From Calliopum simillimum (taxonomy: Eukaryota > Arthropoda > Insecta > Diptera > Lauxaniidae): a stretch of 64,000 nucleotides of DNA. This document shows positions 10,583 through 21,332 of the stretch, piece by piece. Each line of letters opens with the position of its first letter. Position 1 is the first letter of the stretch. Position numbers and translations under genes: made by a program. The notes beneath the pieces are model-generated. The model was not told the origin of the DNA, ran no database searches, and was given only the letters and a program-made list of their open reading frames with translations. The stretch covers positions 39,964,101-40,028,100 of the forward strand of contig OX638371.1 of assembly GCA_951812925.1 (NCBI GenBank), in the 5' to 3' direction.

Positions 10583-11725
10583 TTATAAAATTTCTTCGTC
10601 AACGTAATCGTCTTCGTCATCCGTTGGTGGATTCCATTCCATGTTTTCCTGTATGGGACCATACAGCTGTCCCGCATGCTTAAAAAATTCACTAAGTAGA
10701 TGCACTCCTATTGCTGTACAATGTTTTTTAAAGAAATATTTGGCTTTATAAAATTTTTTTTCCGCGAATATTCAAGAAGATTGGCTTTAACATGACGCCA
10801 CAATTCTTCCACAGTATTTTTGTTGGCATTATTTTCTGGATTTTTAAACTGTATCGAATGGTTAACGGTAAGGTGCCGATAACCTTCACCCTCCAAACAG
10901 TCGTATGTCTAAAAAATTTAATTAGTACATAAGTATTATGCATAATTATATAAATTGACTTACCTTCCTTTTATCCGATATAATTGTGGTGCCAGGCAAA
11001 ATCCACTCCTTTAGTAAAGCCACTGGCTCTAGAAAACATTTGCCTGATTATCTTTGAACACCACCGAAGACCCATTGCCCTTCAACGTAATGTCCTCGGT
11101 GGTATTTTCTTCTCCCAAATTTTGATTCGTCAATTTTGACGATCTTGTTGACGCCTCCTATAATTGTAAAAAAAAATACAAATTTATATTCTAAAATTTT
11201 ATGCGAAAATTTTACCTATTTTCTGTTTTTGAGAATCCATGACCACTTCCACTACTTCCCTGTGGAATGAAGCCCTGTCCACAGCAGTGTTCGGGGACAT
11301 ATTCAGCTGTATTAAGAAATTATTTTTTATACAATAGTAATGAAATATTAAATTCTTGTTTACATAATTCTTTACATATAAATAGTAAGGATGTGTTCCT
11401 TAGCCATAATGATGAGAATGCTACTATTTGGAACATTCACAAATGGTACTTTTCAAAAAATGTATTTTTTCTGAGGGTATATCGTTGCTGGCAGAAAACG
11501 CTTCTTTTATTTCTGTTTTTATATTGGTGATAGGTCCTCCAATAAAAATTATCGTTCTTATTTTCGGCGCCTTCCATCAATGTCATAACCGTCCCATGCT
11601 CGCAACGCATGGAACCACTTGCTGGAATTAAATTCCAATCTTGCAGCTTCGCAAGGATTGTGTTATTGATGGGGCCATTTATTTGACTTTCAAATACTAG
11701 ATGGATTTGTAAGATTCATTCTTTT
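10583..11725 (-). pseudogene. Merlin-type (IS1016/ISXO2-like) DDE transposase with two introns
   Basis: Minus-strand exons: about 11725-11216, 11157-10964 and 10908-10583, joined by GTAAAA...TATAG and GTAAGT...TTTAG introns of 58 and 55 bp. The first exon carries SMRCEHGTVMTLMEGAENK and NDNFYWR, like the zinc-ribbon plus W-R-C region of ISXO2/Merlin proteins. Exon 2 gives KIVKIDESKFGRRKYHRG (first catalytic D in IDESKF), GQWVFGGVQR and PGTTIISD (second D). Exon 3 gives EGYRHLTVNHS and NTVEELWRHVK, with the final E. An in-frame TAA follows GGVQR in exon 2, exon 1 changes frame, and exon 3 changes frame before the acidic C-terminus (DDEDDYVDEEIL). The three catalytic positions are present, but the gene is dead. 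It lies against a Helitron fragment. Its terminal repeats were not found. Confidence 0.85.
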
Positions 11726-11734
11726 TTTTTTTAA

Positions 11735-11804
11735 TTAAACACTTATCTTGGAAGCACTTTGCACTTTGTAATTTTTGCATAAATAAGCAAACACTGGTCC
11801 GCTA
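11735..11804 (-). pseudogene. Helitron replicase/helicase fragment, downstream of the hAT insertion
   Basis: Joined across the hAT insertion (11813-21324) to the minus-strand frame at 21333 and above, this reads YNDKVFNRALIIADQCLL, matching the Helitron region usually written as YN-x-ALI-x-I-E-D-x-C-L. The join restores one codon series exactly at the 8-bp duplication TTATTAAG. The fragment ends where the Merlin gene begins. Confidence 0.65.
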
Positions 11805-12519
11805 TTATTAAGTAGGGCTGTACAATGAGCTGATCAGCTCAACTCAGTTCATTAGTTCGTGAGTTTTGAGCTGATCGTTTGTTTGGTTACGTGCAGCGTG
11901 TTCGATATGCGTTGGATATGATTGCAGTCAGCGTTTCAAGAATTGTGTAAGAACTGCGATAAGGTTTAAAATTATACACGAATATTAAACAAATATTTTG
12001 CATAGTTGTTTTTTGCTCTTAAATCGAAATTGTGAACTTAATAAAATCGAAAATAAAAACTAAGACGTTTTGTCAAATGATTTTGAATGGAAAAGTTAAT
12101 ATTTTTTTCATAAAAAAAACTTATCACAAAAGTAGTGGTTTTATCACATTTGCTTTTTGCATTAAAAAAAGCCGCTTTCGATTGATAACTAAAAAATATT
12201 TTAAAATCTATAACTTAATTTTCTCAAAATAAAAAGAAAATTGAAAGATAAATTTCAAAACGTAAAAAGCTGTAAATTCAAAATATTTTTAAATACAGTA
12301 AAATATTAAATTTCAACATTTTCTTATCTAGTTTGAAGTTGTTGAAATCCATTTGTAAATAAATTTTGATGGCGAGCGAAAGAGCTACGCGGGGGTTGGC
12401 GAACGAAGCGAGCAGGGGAAAGAGCCCCTAAGTTATTTTAAAAAAATATAATTTTCCTAAAGCCCAGCAGAAGTTGTAAAGAAAAAAAAAAAAAAATGTA
12501 AATATTTTAAATAATATGG

Positions 12520-12617
12520 AGGGTATTCCTTAAATCATATAAATGCCTCGAAAATCTCGTAATAGTTGTCAAAATCGATACGAATTTTGACAGTTTTACG
12601 AGTTTAAGGAATACCCT
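12520..12617. mobile_element. 98-bp MITE-like inverted repeat
   Basis: AGGGTATTCCTTAAA at the left is mirrored by TTTAAGGAATACCCT at the right, with further partial symmetry inward (CTCGTAA/TTTACGAG). No clear target duplication. Confidence 0.6.
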
Positions 12618-13101
12618 AATTGATTAGAAATTATTTAAAACTGATAAATAGCTTGACCTAAGAGAGAATATGAGCTGAAAATTTTTTCTTATTATGCGCC
12701 GTTTTGCAAAATTTATTTATTTTTTTCCAACGGCTCTACGCAGAAAAGATGAAAAACATTATCTGGGTCCTCTTTTGCAAAGTTTTTTTTGAATTTTGTA
12801 GACTTTTGACAAAAAAATCCAACTGGGAATAAGACAGTTTAGTGGGATTTAGACATAAATATCAAATTTAAATAAACTTTAATTGACGTAGATATCATGT
12901 CTCTATAGTTTTTAGCTATAGTGACATAGCAACCAACAACTGATCACGTTTTTATTTTTCTTTCTAAAATTGCATAAGATAAAACAGTTCATTATTTCAA
13001 ATACGATAAAAAATTTGAAACATTTTTTTACAAATACAAAGATATTCGCAAAACAACTTCCGTCTGGATAAGAAAATGTTGAAATTTAATATTTTACTGT
13101 A

Positions 13102-14002
13102 GAGTAGAACGGGGTAATGTCGTGCAGGGGGTAATGTCGTGCACTGGCTGTTTGAGCCCAAGGAATTGAATGATTTACCAACTGCTCGTAAGGTAGGGAC
13201 CTGCTGACCTACTGAGCTTATGCATATAATACTAGCAATTTTCACCAGTTCGTCTCTACAGTGTAACCTTTTTTTCAAAACGCACGCTTTCGGGACGATA
13301 AAAGTGTTTTTTCATCGAGTAAGAAGAATAATTTTCCCTGCGGGAAAATATACCAGGTAAGTGTTTTCTGAAACGAAATATCCTGCCAAAGAAAATAAGT
13401 ATTTGGTTTTCGAAAAAAAATGTTGGGCTTCACCGAGTTATCGAAGTTGACCTTTAAAACTACCATTGGGGTAATGTCGTGCACATTCACTTACACAAAC
13501 ACAATTTCTCGCTACACAAATGTTGTTACACATGGATGCAACCAATGAAATTATCTTTCGGTCGGATGCTTACTCGTTGCATTCACTTGAGATGTACGGC
13601 TTTACGAGCATGTCAAAGTTGAGTGCACGACATTGCCCCGTTCTACTCTACACAACATATTATGTACTTCACACTTGTATAATAATGAATAAATACATGA
13701 TAATGCTAAATCTCCTCTAATAGAACCACTACCTATCATTTCTCACACATTTTAATACCTTTACTATACTCGGAAAACAATGCACGACAGTACCCCACAA
13801 ATTTTGAGGGGGGTAATGTCGTGCACATTTTTTTTTTTCTTCACTTACACAAACACAATTTCTCGCTACACAAATGTTGTCACACATGGATGTAACCACT
13901 GAAATTATCTTTCGATCGGATGCTTACTCGTCGCATTCGCTTGAGATGTACGGCTTTACGAGGATGTCAAAGTTGAGTGCACGACATTGCCCCGTTCTAC
14001 TC
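13102..14002. mobile_element. TA-inserted non-autonomous element with TAATGTCGTGCAC word arrays
   Basis: Tips GAGTAGAACGGGG and CCCCGTTCTACTC are flanked by TA on both sides, as for Tc1/mariner/pogo transposons. The left end has two tandem GGGGTAATGTCGTGCA copies, with further plus copies at about 13467 and 13803. Inverted copies (GTGCACGACATTGCCCC) lie at about 13619, 13777 (diverged) and 13977. The segment 13460-13648 is repeated at 13800-14002, giving an internal TA-bordered end at 13648. No transposase. Confidence 0.75.
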
Positions 14003-14393
14003 TACATATTTGAAATTTATCTTTCAATTTACTTTTTATGAAAATTTATTAGTGCAGGCAAATTCATTCATTTAATTCATTTCTAATTTTGTTGAACATG
14101 CACCGATTTTGATCCGACAGGGCTCATTTTGTTTGTAATAAAATTTAGAACAAAACCAACACATTCGTTTTTTCCGGCCTTTCCCCAAAATTTCTTTAGT
14201 CCCCCGTGAACCCTCAAAATCGGATAAATTCAATAAAACTGTTCTAAAATGCTTAAAAATGGAAAGTTATGCTATTCATGGGGTTCTCTAGATTGCTGAA
14301 ACCAAATATGATGTTGAAAAATGAAAAAACTCAAAATGGCGCTCGGAAAACTGCGTACATACCCAGAAGAATATAATTTTTTTAAATACTTGT

Positions 14394-14991
14394 TGTTTAC
14401 GTCGAACGTAAACAGTGTGCATCCTGCATATCTGCCTGTCTTCAACAACCGCCGCACAGCGCTGTTGTAGTTTGCTCGTTGTGCTAACAACGAGTAAAAA
14501 CTCAATTTTGACTTTTGCACTTTTTTCGCTTAACCCAAAAAGAGCAAGTCAGCGAACCCTCAGAAGTTTTACTGAAAATTAAAAGTTCAACATTTAAAAC
14601 ATAAAAACACAAAAACCCAACATACAATATAACACGCAGAACATCAGAGGACAACAGTGAACATCGAAAACAAACCACACAGTGAAGACGACAAGTTTAC
14701 GTTTACACGCAGTGGACACAGTCAACGATTTCGACACCACACATCAAATTCAACTATAACTCTACACGGAACATCAAATAATACAGCGGTGGACAATTTA
14801 CGTTACATCGTTGGACAATTTGAGACAACAAGAAACCCATCTTTTTTACCCACAAATTGTATTGTAAAGTATACTTGTGACTTTATATATATTTGAATTG
14901 AAAATCATTTTATTTCCAATTACATGCTAAATAAACCCTTTATAATGATTTAGATTTTTGTGTCCGCCTAATTTTACCCTTTACCCGTACA
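14394..14991 (+). repeat. 5' LTR of the BEL element
   Basis: Begins TG and ends CA, 598 bp long. It contains a short near-palindrome (TTTACGTCGAACGTAAAC) at the tip and AATAAA near 14931. Just downstream, TTGGTCCAGGCGAGCC is the likely primer binding site; the tRNA was not identified. The 79-codon frame inside starts with GTG, is identical in both LTRs and is not considered a gene. Confidence 0.93.
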
Positions 14992-15987
14992 TTTTGGTCC
15001 AGGCGAGCCGTCGAGTTCATCAGCAGCACGGACGGACACAGACCCAGCAGCATCAACACAATTTCGAAAAAAAAAAAAACAGCACCCAAAGGAAAATTAG
15101 TGAGTTTTGATTTCAAAAAGTGAATTTTTTCATCAAAATTGACTGTGCAAAAAGCATAATTCATCTTTTTGTGCAGACATTTTGAGACCCTGTTTTTAAA
15201 GAATCATTTTCGGGTTGTATTCGTACCGAAAATCGTTTCTTTAAACCCACCCAAACCCTTAAAAAATTCAATTTTAATTAGTCATTTTAATTGAAATTGA
15301 ATTTGATATCAGCAAACCAAACCAAAATCAGTCATTTGTGCGTACATTTTACATACATACGTACACTTGGTGGTGGTTGATTTGGTTTCTTTGCTGCTTA
15401 TATTCTTGCCGTTGTTTTTTTATATATAAAATACATACATACATGAGAGCGAAAGTTTTGCATAACTTAAATCGTGTACTCAAATAGTGTTGCCAGATTG
15501 GTGCGAAAAAAACCCTGAAAATTTTTTAACCGATTTTTGCCAAATTTTTACCCAAATTTTGGGAAGTGATAAAAAATTTTAAAATTTGTTAACCCTTTGT
15601 AGCCCTTTGGTGCAAAATTGACCCATTTCGATTTTTAAGGGTTTTTAACCGCTTTTGACTCAAAATTTACTGTGTTATGGAAAATCTCGTAGTTTTACGA
15701 GTTTTTCGTTTCGCTTGACCCCGGTTGTTGAAAAATTTTGTTTGATACAGTTTTTAACCCATTGTGACCCTACTCAAAATACAAATTATTGTAAAGTTTT
15801 CGATTCTCTTACAAGTCTTTGACAAACTTCAGTAAATCAAAGTGATTTTGTAAAATTTTCTACACAACCCACCCACTTTTATTAACCCATTGTTAACAAA
15901 TTTTTTTAATTTGTAGAAATTTCGCTTTTTAGTGAAAAGCAAAGCAATTTTTTGTTAAATTTTCCAACTAAACAACCCACTTTAGCT

Positions 15988-17874
15988 ATGGAAGATTATT
16001 ATAATTTTGCAAGAGACTTGTTGGAGATGGAACACTCTCACGCTGAGGCACCCATAGAAAATTTGAATGTTTATACCCTTAGGGGTGAAAAACTACAGTT
16101 GGATTATCTGTGGCAGAACTTCCAAGCTGCTTATAAAGAGGCTAGGAAAATCCCAGAAAAGGAGGCAGGAGATAAAGATAAAGTGAAAAGGTGTTACCAG
16201 AAGACGTGGCAAGCTTATTTAAGGTACTTTGCCTCACTTGATGAGCATCTGAACCCACTCAAAAAGGAGCAAAAAGCACCCGTTACCCCAGCGCCTCCAG
16301 TTGCCCAAGATTCCCCTATCAGTATCCCACCCTGTGATATGGATATTTTTTATGGCGATTACTCGAATTGGCCCTCATTCAGGGATTTATTCACTGCCCT
16401 ATATATCAATAACAACCGATTGAGTAATGTGCAAAAGTTGTTTCACCTCAATCAAAAGACCCGCGGTGAAGCCAAAGAAATTGTGAAAATGGCCCCGCTA
16501 ACCAATGATGGTTTTTGTTTAGCTTGGTTGAATCTTCAAGACCAATACGAAAATAGTCGTATGCAGGTTAATCTGCAGCTAAAAACCCTATTTGATCTAC
16601 CTGATGTAGATGCTAAATTCAGCTCATCAGTCAAAAAGTTGCAGCGTACTGTGAATAACTGCATATACACACTCAAATCTTTAAATATAGATACTGATAG
16701 TTGGGACCCGATTTTAGTGTTTCTTTGCTCCACAAAGTTGCCTAAAGAGTTTTTAGAAGATTTTGAAAAGTCATTAAGTGACCATTCAAAAAACCCATCC
16801 TGGAAAGAATTTGACACATTTTTAACCCAGAAGTTTCAGAATTTGATATCTGTTGAAGATATTCACCCATATCAATCTAAACCCCAACCCAGCAGATATG
16901 AATATGAAAACTCAAACCCGAAGATCTCGAAAAAGGGTACAGATAATAAAAACTGTAGACTCTGCAGTGGAGATCACACTCTTCGCGAGTGCCCGAGATT
17001 CATTGACATGAAAGTAGAAGAGAGAATCAATGTAGTGCAGCAAATGGGATGCTGTTTTAATTGCCTAGCACTATCCCATGGAGTCAAGGATTGTAATAGT
17101 GCTTACACTTGTCGGTTCTGCAACAAAAGGCATAACTCATTGATTCATCAAAAGGACCCGGACTCAATACCCAGCACCAGTAAAGATGCAATAACAACGA
17201 CCCAATCATTTTTAACCCGAACAATACAGTCCACTACTTATACGCCCCATAAGAAGAAATTAAGGAAACCACCTAATAACATAAATATTCTTGGAACTGC
17301 AATGGTACAGATTCAACACGAAGGAACTATCTTTGAAGCACGAGCTTTAATTGACTCTGGTTCTGAAAGGACTTTTGTCTCAGAGGATCTGACGAGAACT
17401 ATTGGTTTGCCGACCCATAACATTACGACAGAAGTATCGGGAATCAACCAGACAAAATTAGCAACATTGACGGAATCATGTGAATTAAGGATTGGTTCGC
17501 CCTTAAATCCTAAAGTTTGCGTAAAGGCTATCGCTTTAATAACAAAGTCTTTGACAAGTAAGTTACCAGCTTACTCTGTCGACCCACCCGAAAATACAAG
17601 TTTTTTGCTATTAGCAGACCCTACGTTTTATGAGTCCAGACCCATTGATATAATCATTGGCTGTGACTTATACCCGGACATTATGTGCAGTGGTGTACTG
17701 CATAATGTTTTTGATTCTCTTGTGGCTCAAGAGACCCTATTTGGCTGGACCCTCTCTGGACCCATATGCAACACAACAAACAATGGCCACTCAAGAGTTA
17801 TGGATGACAGAAGTTCTTCACAAATACAACACGTAACTGGATCAAAATGGAAAAAGAGATCCAAAAACTATTAA
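15988..17874 (+). CDS. gag-pro: BEL/Pao Gag-protease polyprotein, 628 codons, pol truncated
   Basis: The first ATG of the open frame (15988, MEDYYNFARDLLEME) is taken as the start; the frame is open slightly upstream without ATG. The N-terminal third is helical capsid-type Gag with the F-x-G-D-Y-x-x-W-P-x-F motif (FYGDYSNWPSFRDLF) typical of this family. Cysteine-rich knuckles follow: CRLCSGDHTLREC, CCFNCLALSHGVKDC and CRFCNKRHNSLIH. The aspartic protease (DUF1758-type) has its active site in ALIDSGSERTFV, and the segment ends with ETLFGWTLSGPI. About 30 residues later the frame stops, where pol would continue. Gag packages RNA and the protease would mature it. The frame is open throughout, unlike every other TE frame in this window. 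Confidence 0.93.
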   Translation: MEDYYNFARDLLEMEHSHAEAPIENLNVYTLRGEKLQLDYLWQNFQAAYKEARKIPEKEAGDKDKVKRCYQKTWQAYLRYFASLDEHLNPLKKEQKAPVTPAPPVAQDSPISIPPCDMDIFYGDYSNWPSFRDLFTALYINNNRLSNVQKLFHLNQKTRGEAKEIVKMAPLTNDGFCLAWLNLQDQYENSRMQVNLQLKTLFDLPDVDAKFSSSVKKLQRTVNNCIYTLKSLNIDTDSWDPILVFLCSTKLPKEFLEDFEKSLSDHSKNPSWKEFDTFLTQKFQNLISVEDIHPYQSKPQPSRYEYENSNPKISKKGTDNKNCRLCSGDHTLRECPRFIDMKVEERINVVQQMGCCFNCLALSHGVKDCNSAYTCRFCNKRHNSLIHQKDPDSIPSTSKDAITTTQSFLTRTIQSTTYTPHKKKLRKPPNNINILGTAMVQIQHEGTIFEARALIDSGSERTFVSEDLTRTIGLPTHNITTEVSGINQTKLATLTESCELRIGSPLNPKVCVKAIALITKSLTSKLPAYSVDPPENTSFLLLADPTFYESRPIDIIIGCDLYPDIMCSGVLHNVFDSLVAQETLFGWTLSGPICNTTNNGHSRVMDDRSSSQIQHVTGSKWKKRSKNY

Positions 17875-18078
17875 GAATTTACGTAGTTGTATTGTTATGA
17901 CTTAAAGAGCGGCAGTTGCTTGGTAACTCTCTTACCAACGTGGCCTTTGAGTCATTTCACACCCAATCTTCATTTGTTTCATAGAACTCAATGCATCCTT
18001 CTACCCTTTTGTGAATTTTTCAATAATTTTGTATTCTAAGTTTCTTTGCAGATCTTAGTTCCTGCAAGGCGGGCAGAA

Positions 18079-18676
18079 TGTTTACGTCGAACGTAAACAG
18101 TGTGCATCCTGCATATCTGCCTGTCTTCAACAACCGCCGCACAGCGCTGTTGTAGTTTGCTCGTTGTGCTAACAACGAGTAAAAACTCAATTTTGACTTT
18201 TGCACTTTTTTCGCTTAACCCAAAAAGAGCAAGTCAGCGAACCCTCAGAAGTTTTACTGAAAATTAAAAGTTCAACATTTAAAACATAAAAACACAAAAA
18301 CCCAACATACAATATAACACGCAGAACATCAGAGGACAACAGTGAACATCGAAAACAAACCACACAGTGAAGACGACAAGTTTACGTTTACACGCAGTGG
18401 ACACAGTCAACGATTTCGACACCACACATCAAATTCAACTATAACTCTACACGGAACATCAAATAATACAGCGGTGGACAATTTACGTTACATCGTTGGA
18501 CAATTTGAGACAACAAGAAACCCATCTTTTTTACCCACAAATTGTATTGTAAAGTATACTTGTGACTTTATATATATTTGAATTGAAAATCATTTTATTT
18601 CCAATTACATGCTAAATAAACCCTTTATAATGATTTAGATTTTTGTGTCCGCCTAATTTTACCCTTTACCCGTACA
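18079..18676 (+). repeat. 3' LTR of the BEL element
   Basis: Copy of 14394-14991 with the same 598-bp length and no difference that I could see by eye. Confidence 0.93.
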
Positions 18677-19107
18677 CTTGTTTTTTAGTAATTTTATTAA
18701 ATGGCGCATATAATTGCAAACATTTTAAGCCTATGTTGAGCAAAATCGAATGAAACTTCCAAAAGACATTAAGGTTTTAGTGCAATAAGGAAGATGTGAG
18801 AATTTTCGAAATGTTCGGCCTGAGTCAACAGATCCAATTTTTCAGCCTCCAGATAGGACACCCTACACTTATTGAACACTTTAAAGATGTTTTGAGTAAC
18901 TTTTAATCATTCTCTGTAGAAGAACATTGCGGATTGTATCAAAAATCTTAATTTTTGAAAGAAATCGAAATTTCCCTATTGCACTAAAACCCTAATGTCT
19001 TTTAGAAGTTTCATTCGATTTTGCTCAACATAGGCTTAAAATGTTTGCAATTATATGCGCCATTTAATAAAATTACTAAAAAACAAGTATTTAAAAAAAA
19101 TATATGC
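18677..19107. repeat. inner palindrome of the foldback
   Basis: CTTGTTTTTTAGTAATTTTA at 18677 is mirrored by TAAAATTACTAAAAAACAAG ending at about 19087. The arms are about 110 bp with a 190-bp loop. The BEL element entered at the outer edge of this palindrome. Confidence 0.75.
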
Positions 19108-20010
19108 CAAAAACCAAATGTTTCATTTGAATTTGATGCAAAAAATTTCAAAAATTTGTGAAATTTCAAACTTTTTCCTGCTATAACTCAGTCAATTTTG
19201 TTCGAAGCATAATTATTGGTATACTTGTTAGAAGCGCCATTAATCATTCTTTGTCAACGTGGAAAAATAAAATTGATCGGACTTCGCGTCATAGAAATAT
19301 ATTGATGTATATGAAGCTATAACCTCAAAATATAAATTAACGAATAACTCGGGAACGGCCGCAAGGAAAAAAAAATTATTGGGTTTTTCGTGTTCAGCGA
19401 CCTCAAATTAGTTTAGAAAAAATGGTTTGCAAAATGTTACAAATATTTTTAATTTTGAGTTGTATACGTATTAACTTTTTATAGTTATTGCTTAAATAAT
19501 AAACAAATCAAAAACACAAAAAAATTTTTGGTAAACTTTACTTTTAATAGTATAAAAAACAATATCCCAGACCGACCGTATAAATTCATACAATGTAACA
19601 AGACTTCTAGGCTTAAACCCCCTGTAACGATTTTTTACCATTTTTGGTGCTTAAAATGGGTATGTACGCAGTTTTCCGAGCGCCATTTTGAGTTTTTTCA
19701 TTTTTCAACATCATATTTGGTTTCAGCAATCTAGAGAACCCCATGAATAGCATAACTTTCCATTTTTAAGCATTTTAGAACAGCTTTATTGAATTTATCC
19801 GATTTTGAGGGTTCACGGGGGACTAAAGAAATTTTGGGGAAAGGCCGGAAAAAACGAATGTGTTGGTTTTGTTCTAAATTTTATTACAAACAAAATGAGC
19901 CCTGTCGGATCAAAATCGGTTAATGTTCAACAAAATTAGAAATGAATACCTGTTTTTACCTTATTTGCCTGCACTATATTCCGAAATCAAATTTTGTGTA
20001 AATTAGGTAT

Positions 20011-20540
20011 AGTAGGGGAGATGTGTGTACCTTGGTCCGCTTTTCAGTGTGCTGGATTTTCCAAAAAAGTTTCTTTAGTTTTTTGATTAAGTTATATTTC
20101 TACAATGCTTGCAGCATCAAATGACGTGACAATGATATTTCTATGTCTTACCATTGAGTAGAAATATTACTTTTTCCGTTGCAATCTCAAACGGTCCAAG
20201 GTACACCATGCAAGTGTGCCTCGGACTATTAAAAATAAAAGAGAATACATTGTATTTAGGTAAAAAATTATGAAAGAACCATTTATTATGTAATCAAAAG
20301 TAACATTTTTTTTCAATAAAAAAAAATGTATCATAAAGAAAAATTATAACACAAAAAACTGCATTTAGTAAAAAAAAATTAATTAAACAAAAATGATTGC
20401 AAATAAATACATTTATCACGTAAATTATAATAATAGTATTATATTGAGAGCACGTTATGGCTTCCTGGTTGCCCGTCAAAAAAGGCTCGCTGGTCAATAA
20501 GCATAGGTCAAAGGTATGTCTGTGTGTACCTTGGACCTAT
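20011..20540. mobile_element. non-autonomous element with GTGTACCTTGG words, copy 1
   Basis: The tip AGTAGGGGAGATGTGTGTAC is followed by CCTTGGTCC. Inverted GGTCCAAGGTACACC is at about 20193, then GTGTGCCTCGGAC at about 20213, and GTGTGTACCTTGGACC at about 20521. The body from 20067 to 20520 recurs at 63460-63912 with few changes, including GCAGCATCAAATGACGTG and GAAAAAGTAATATTTC (inverted). No coding sequence. The AGTAGGGGAG tip resembles those at 945 and 47545. Confidence 0.7.
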
Positions 20541-21067
20541 GCTTCATAACCAGTATTTTTGAAGTCTTAACGGTTTTTCACGAATACCTTTAAGGCCATG
20601 GGTTGTTCGAAAAAAAGAAATTAGTACGCTATATAGAAAATCAAATTATCTTTTAAACGGTGTTTCAATTTTGTTGGTACAACTTCTCATTGAAGAGTTA
20701 TTGCAATTTAAAAGTAAGATATTTTAATATGAACTCATAGGTAGTATTTCATATCATAACTGTTAACAACTTTTAAAATTGGGTGATCTCCTAAACTAGA
20801 AGTCGTACGCAAATACTTTTAACGTACTTTTGTAGGAAATTTCCTGTGCTACAAAATTGGAGACCAAAATTTTCTGTAAAAGTTAGCATTAGCGAGATAT
20901 TTGCAAAAAATTGATTTTAGCGACCTTTGACCCTTAATAACTTTTTATGCGCACACGACTTTGCAATGGACTTTTCACACTTTATTTATCATGTATAAAT
21001 AAAGATAATTCCGGTGAAAAAAATTCACTTGGAATTATTTCGCAGAAAAGTTCTTATTTTCCTGGGC
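20541..21067. other. hAT interior, no recognised gene
   Basis: AT-rich DNA inside the hAT insertion, without recognised domains or palindromes. Confidence 0.5.
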
Positions 21068-21332
21068 TATAAAGCGTCTTGGTTTTTATTTTCAATTTTA
21101 TTACGTTCACAATTTTGATTTAAGAGCAAAATAAACATCTTTGCAAAATATTTTTTTGTTTAATATTCGTGTATAATTTTAAAACTTATCCCAATTCTCA
21201 AAACTCACAAACTAATAAACTGAGTTGAGCTGAGTTCAACGAACTTGGTTCGGTACTGAAATTGTGTGAAAAGCTCATGAGTTTTGAGTTTGATCGAACT
21301 AGTTCGGCTCTTTGCACAGGCCTATTATTAAG

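Larger units (their letters stand above)
12212..14049. repeat. foldback arms, right arm split by a TA-inserted element
   Basis: Left arm 12212-12375 contains AAATTTCAACATTTTCTTAT. The inverted partner is at about 13025-13101, continuing at 14005-14049 (TGAAATTTATCTTTCAATTT). The gap in the right arm is the insertion 13102-14002. The central part 12376-13024 has no recognised gene and includes the small MITE at 12520. Confidence 0.6.
14394..18676 (+). mobile_element. BEL/Pao LTR retrotransposon, recent, lacking reverse transcriptase and integrase
   Basis: Two 598-bp LTRs (14394-14991 and 18079-18676) begin TGTTTACGTCGAACG and end TTTACCCGTACA, with an exact 5-bp target duplication CTTGT (14389-14393 and 18677-18681). 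I saw no difference between the LTRs, which implies a young insertion. Between them are a leader, one open gag-protease frame (15988-17874) and about 200 bp to the 3' LTR. BEL elements normally carry a further RT-RNase H-integrase part of several kilobases, and it is absent. A GC-containing GCAAGGCGGGCAG stretch sits just before the 3' LTR where a polypurine tract would be. Any mobility would depend on enzymes supplied by a full-length relative. Confidence 0.93.
14050..19976. mobile_element. foldback element interrupted by a BEL retrotransposon
   Basis: Ends TAGTGCAGGCAAAT / ATTTGCCTGCACTA are flanked by TAT (14047-14049 and 19977-19979). The arms 14050-14360 and 19655-19976 are inverted copies sharing, for example, AGGGTTCACGGGGGACTAAA. 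The right arm carries about 540 bp (19109-19650) missing from the left, which looks like a deletion in the left arm. The BEL element split it at AAATACTTGT. The inner arms are 18682-18790 and 18978-19107. No coding sequence of its own was recognised. Confidence 0.75.
11813..21324. mobile_element. 9.5-kb hAT-type insertion with 8-bp target duplication, itself heavily invaded
   Basis: Ends TAGGGCTGTACAATGAGC and, inverted, TAGGCCTGTGCAAAGAGC are flanked by the exact 8-bp repeat TTATTAAG (11805-11812 and 21325-21332). Inverted similarity continues about 250 bp inward on both sides (to about 12070 and from about 21068), including TAAGAGCAAAA and TATTCGTGTATAATTTTAAA. The tips are dense in GAGCTGA/GAGTT/GTTCA words. 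No hAT transposase was recognised inside. The interior holds foldbacks (12212-14049, 14050-19976), word-rich elements (13102-14002, 20011-20540) and a BEL/Pao retrotransposon. It interrupts a Helitron. Confidence 0.8.

Noticed and set aside
14657..14896. 79-codon open frame identical in both LTRs of the BEL element (also 18342-18581)
   Set aside because: It starts with GTG, lies wholly inside the LTR, has no protein-like features, and its identity is explained by LTR duplication.
16536..16817. 93-codon minus-strand frame
   Set aside because: Antisense shadow of the BEL gag frame.
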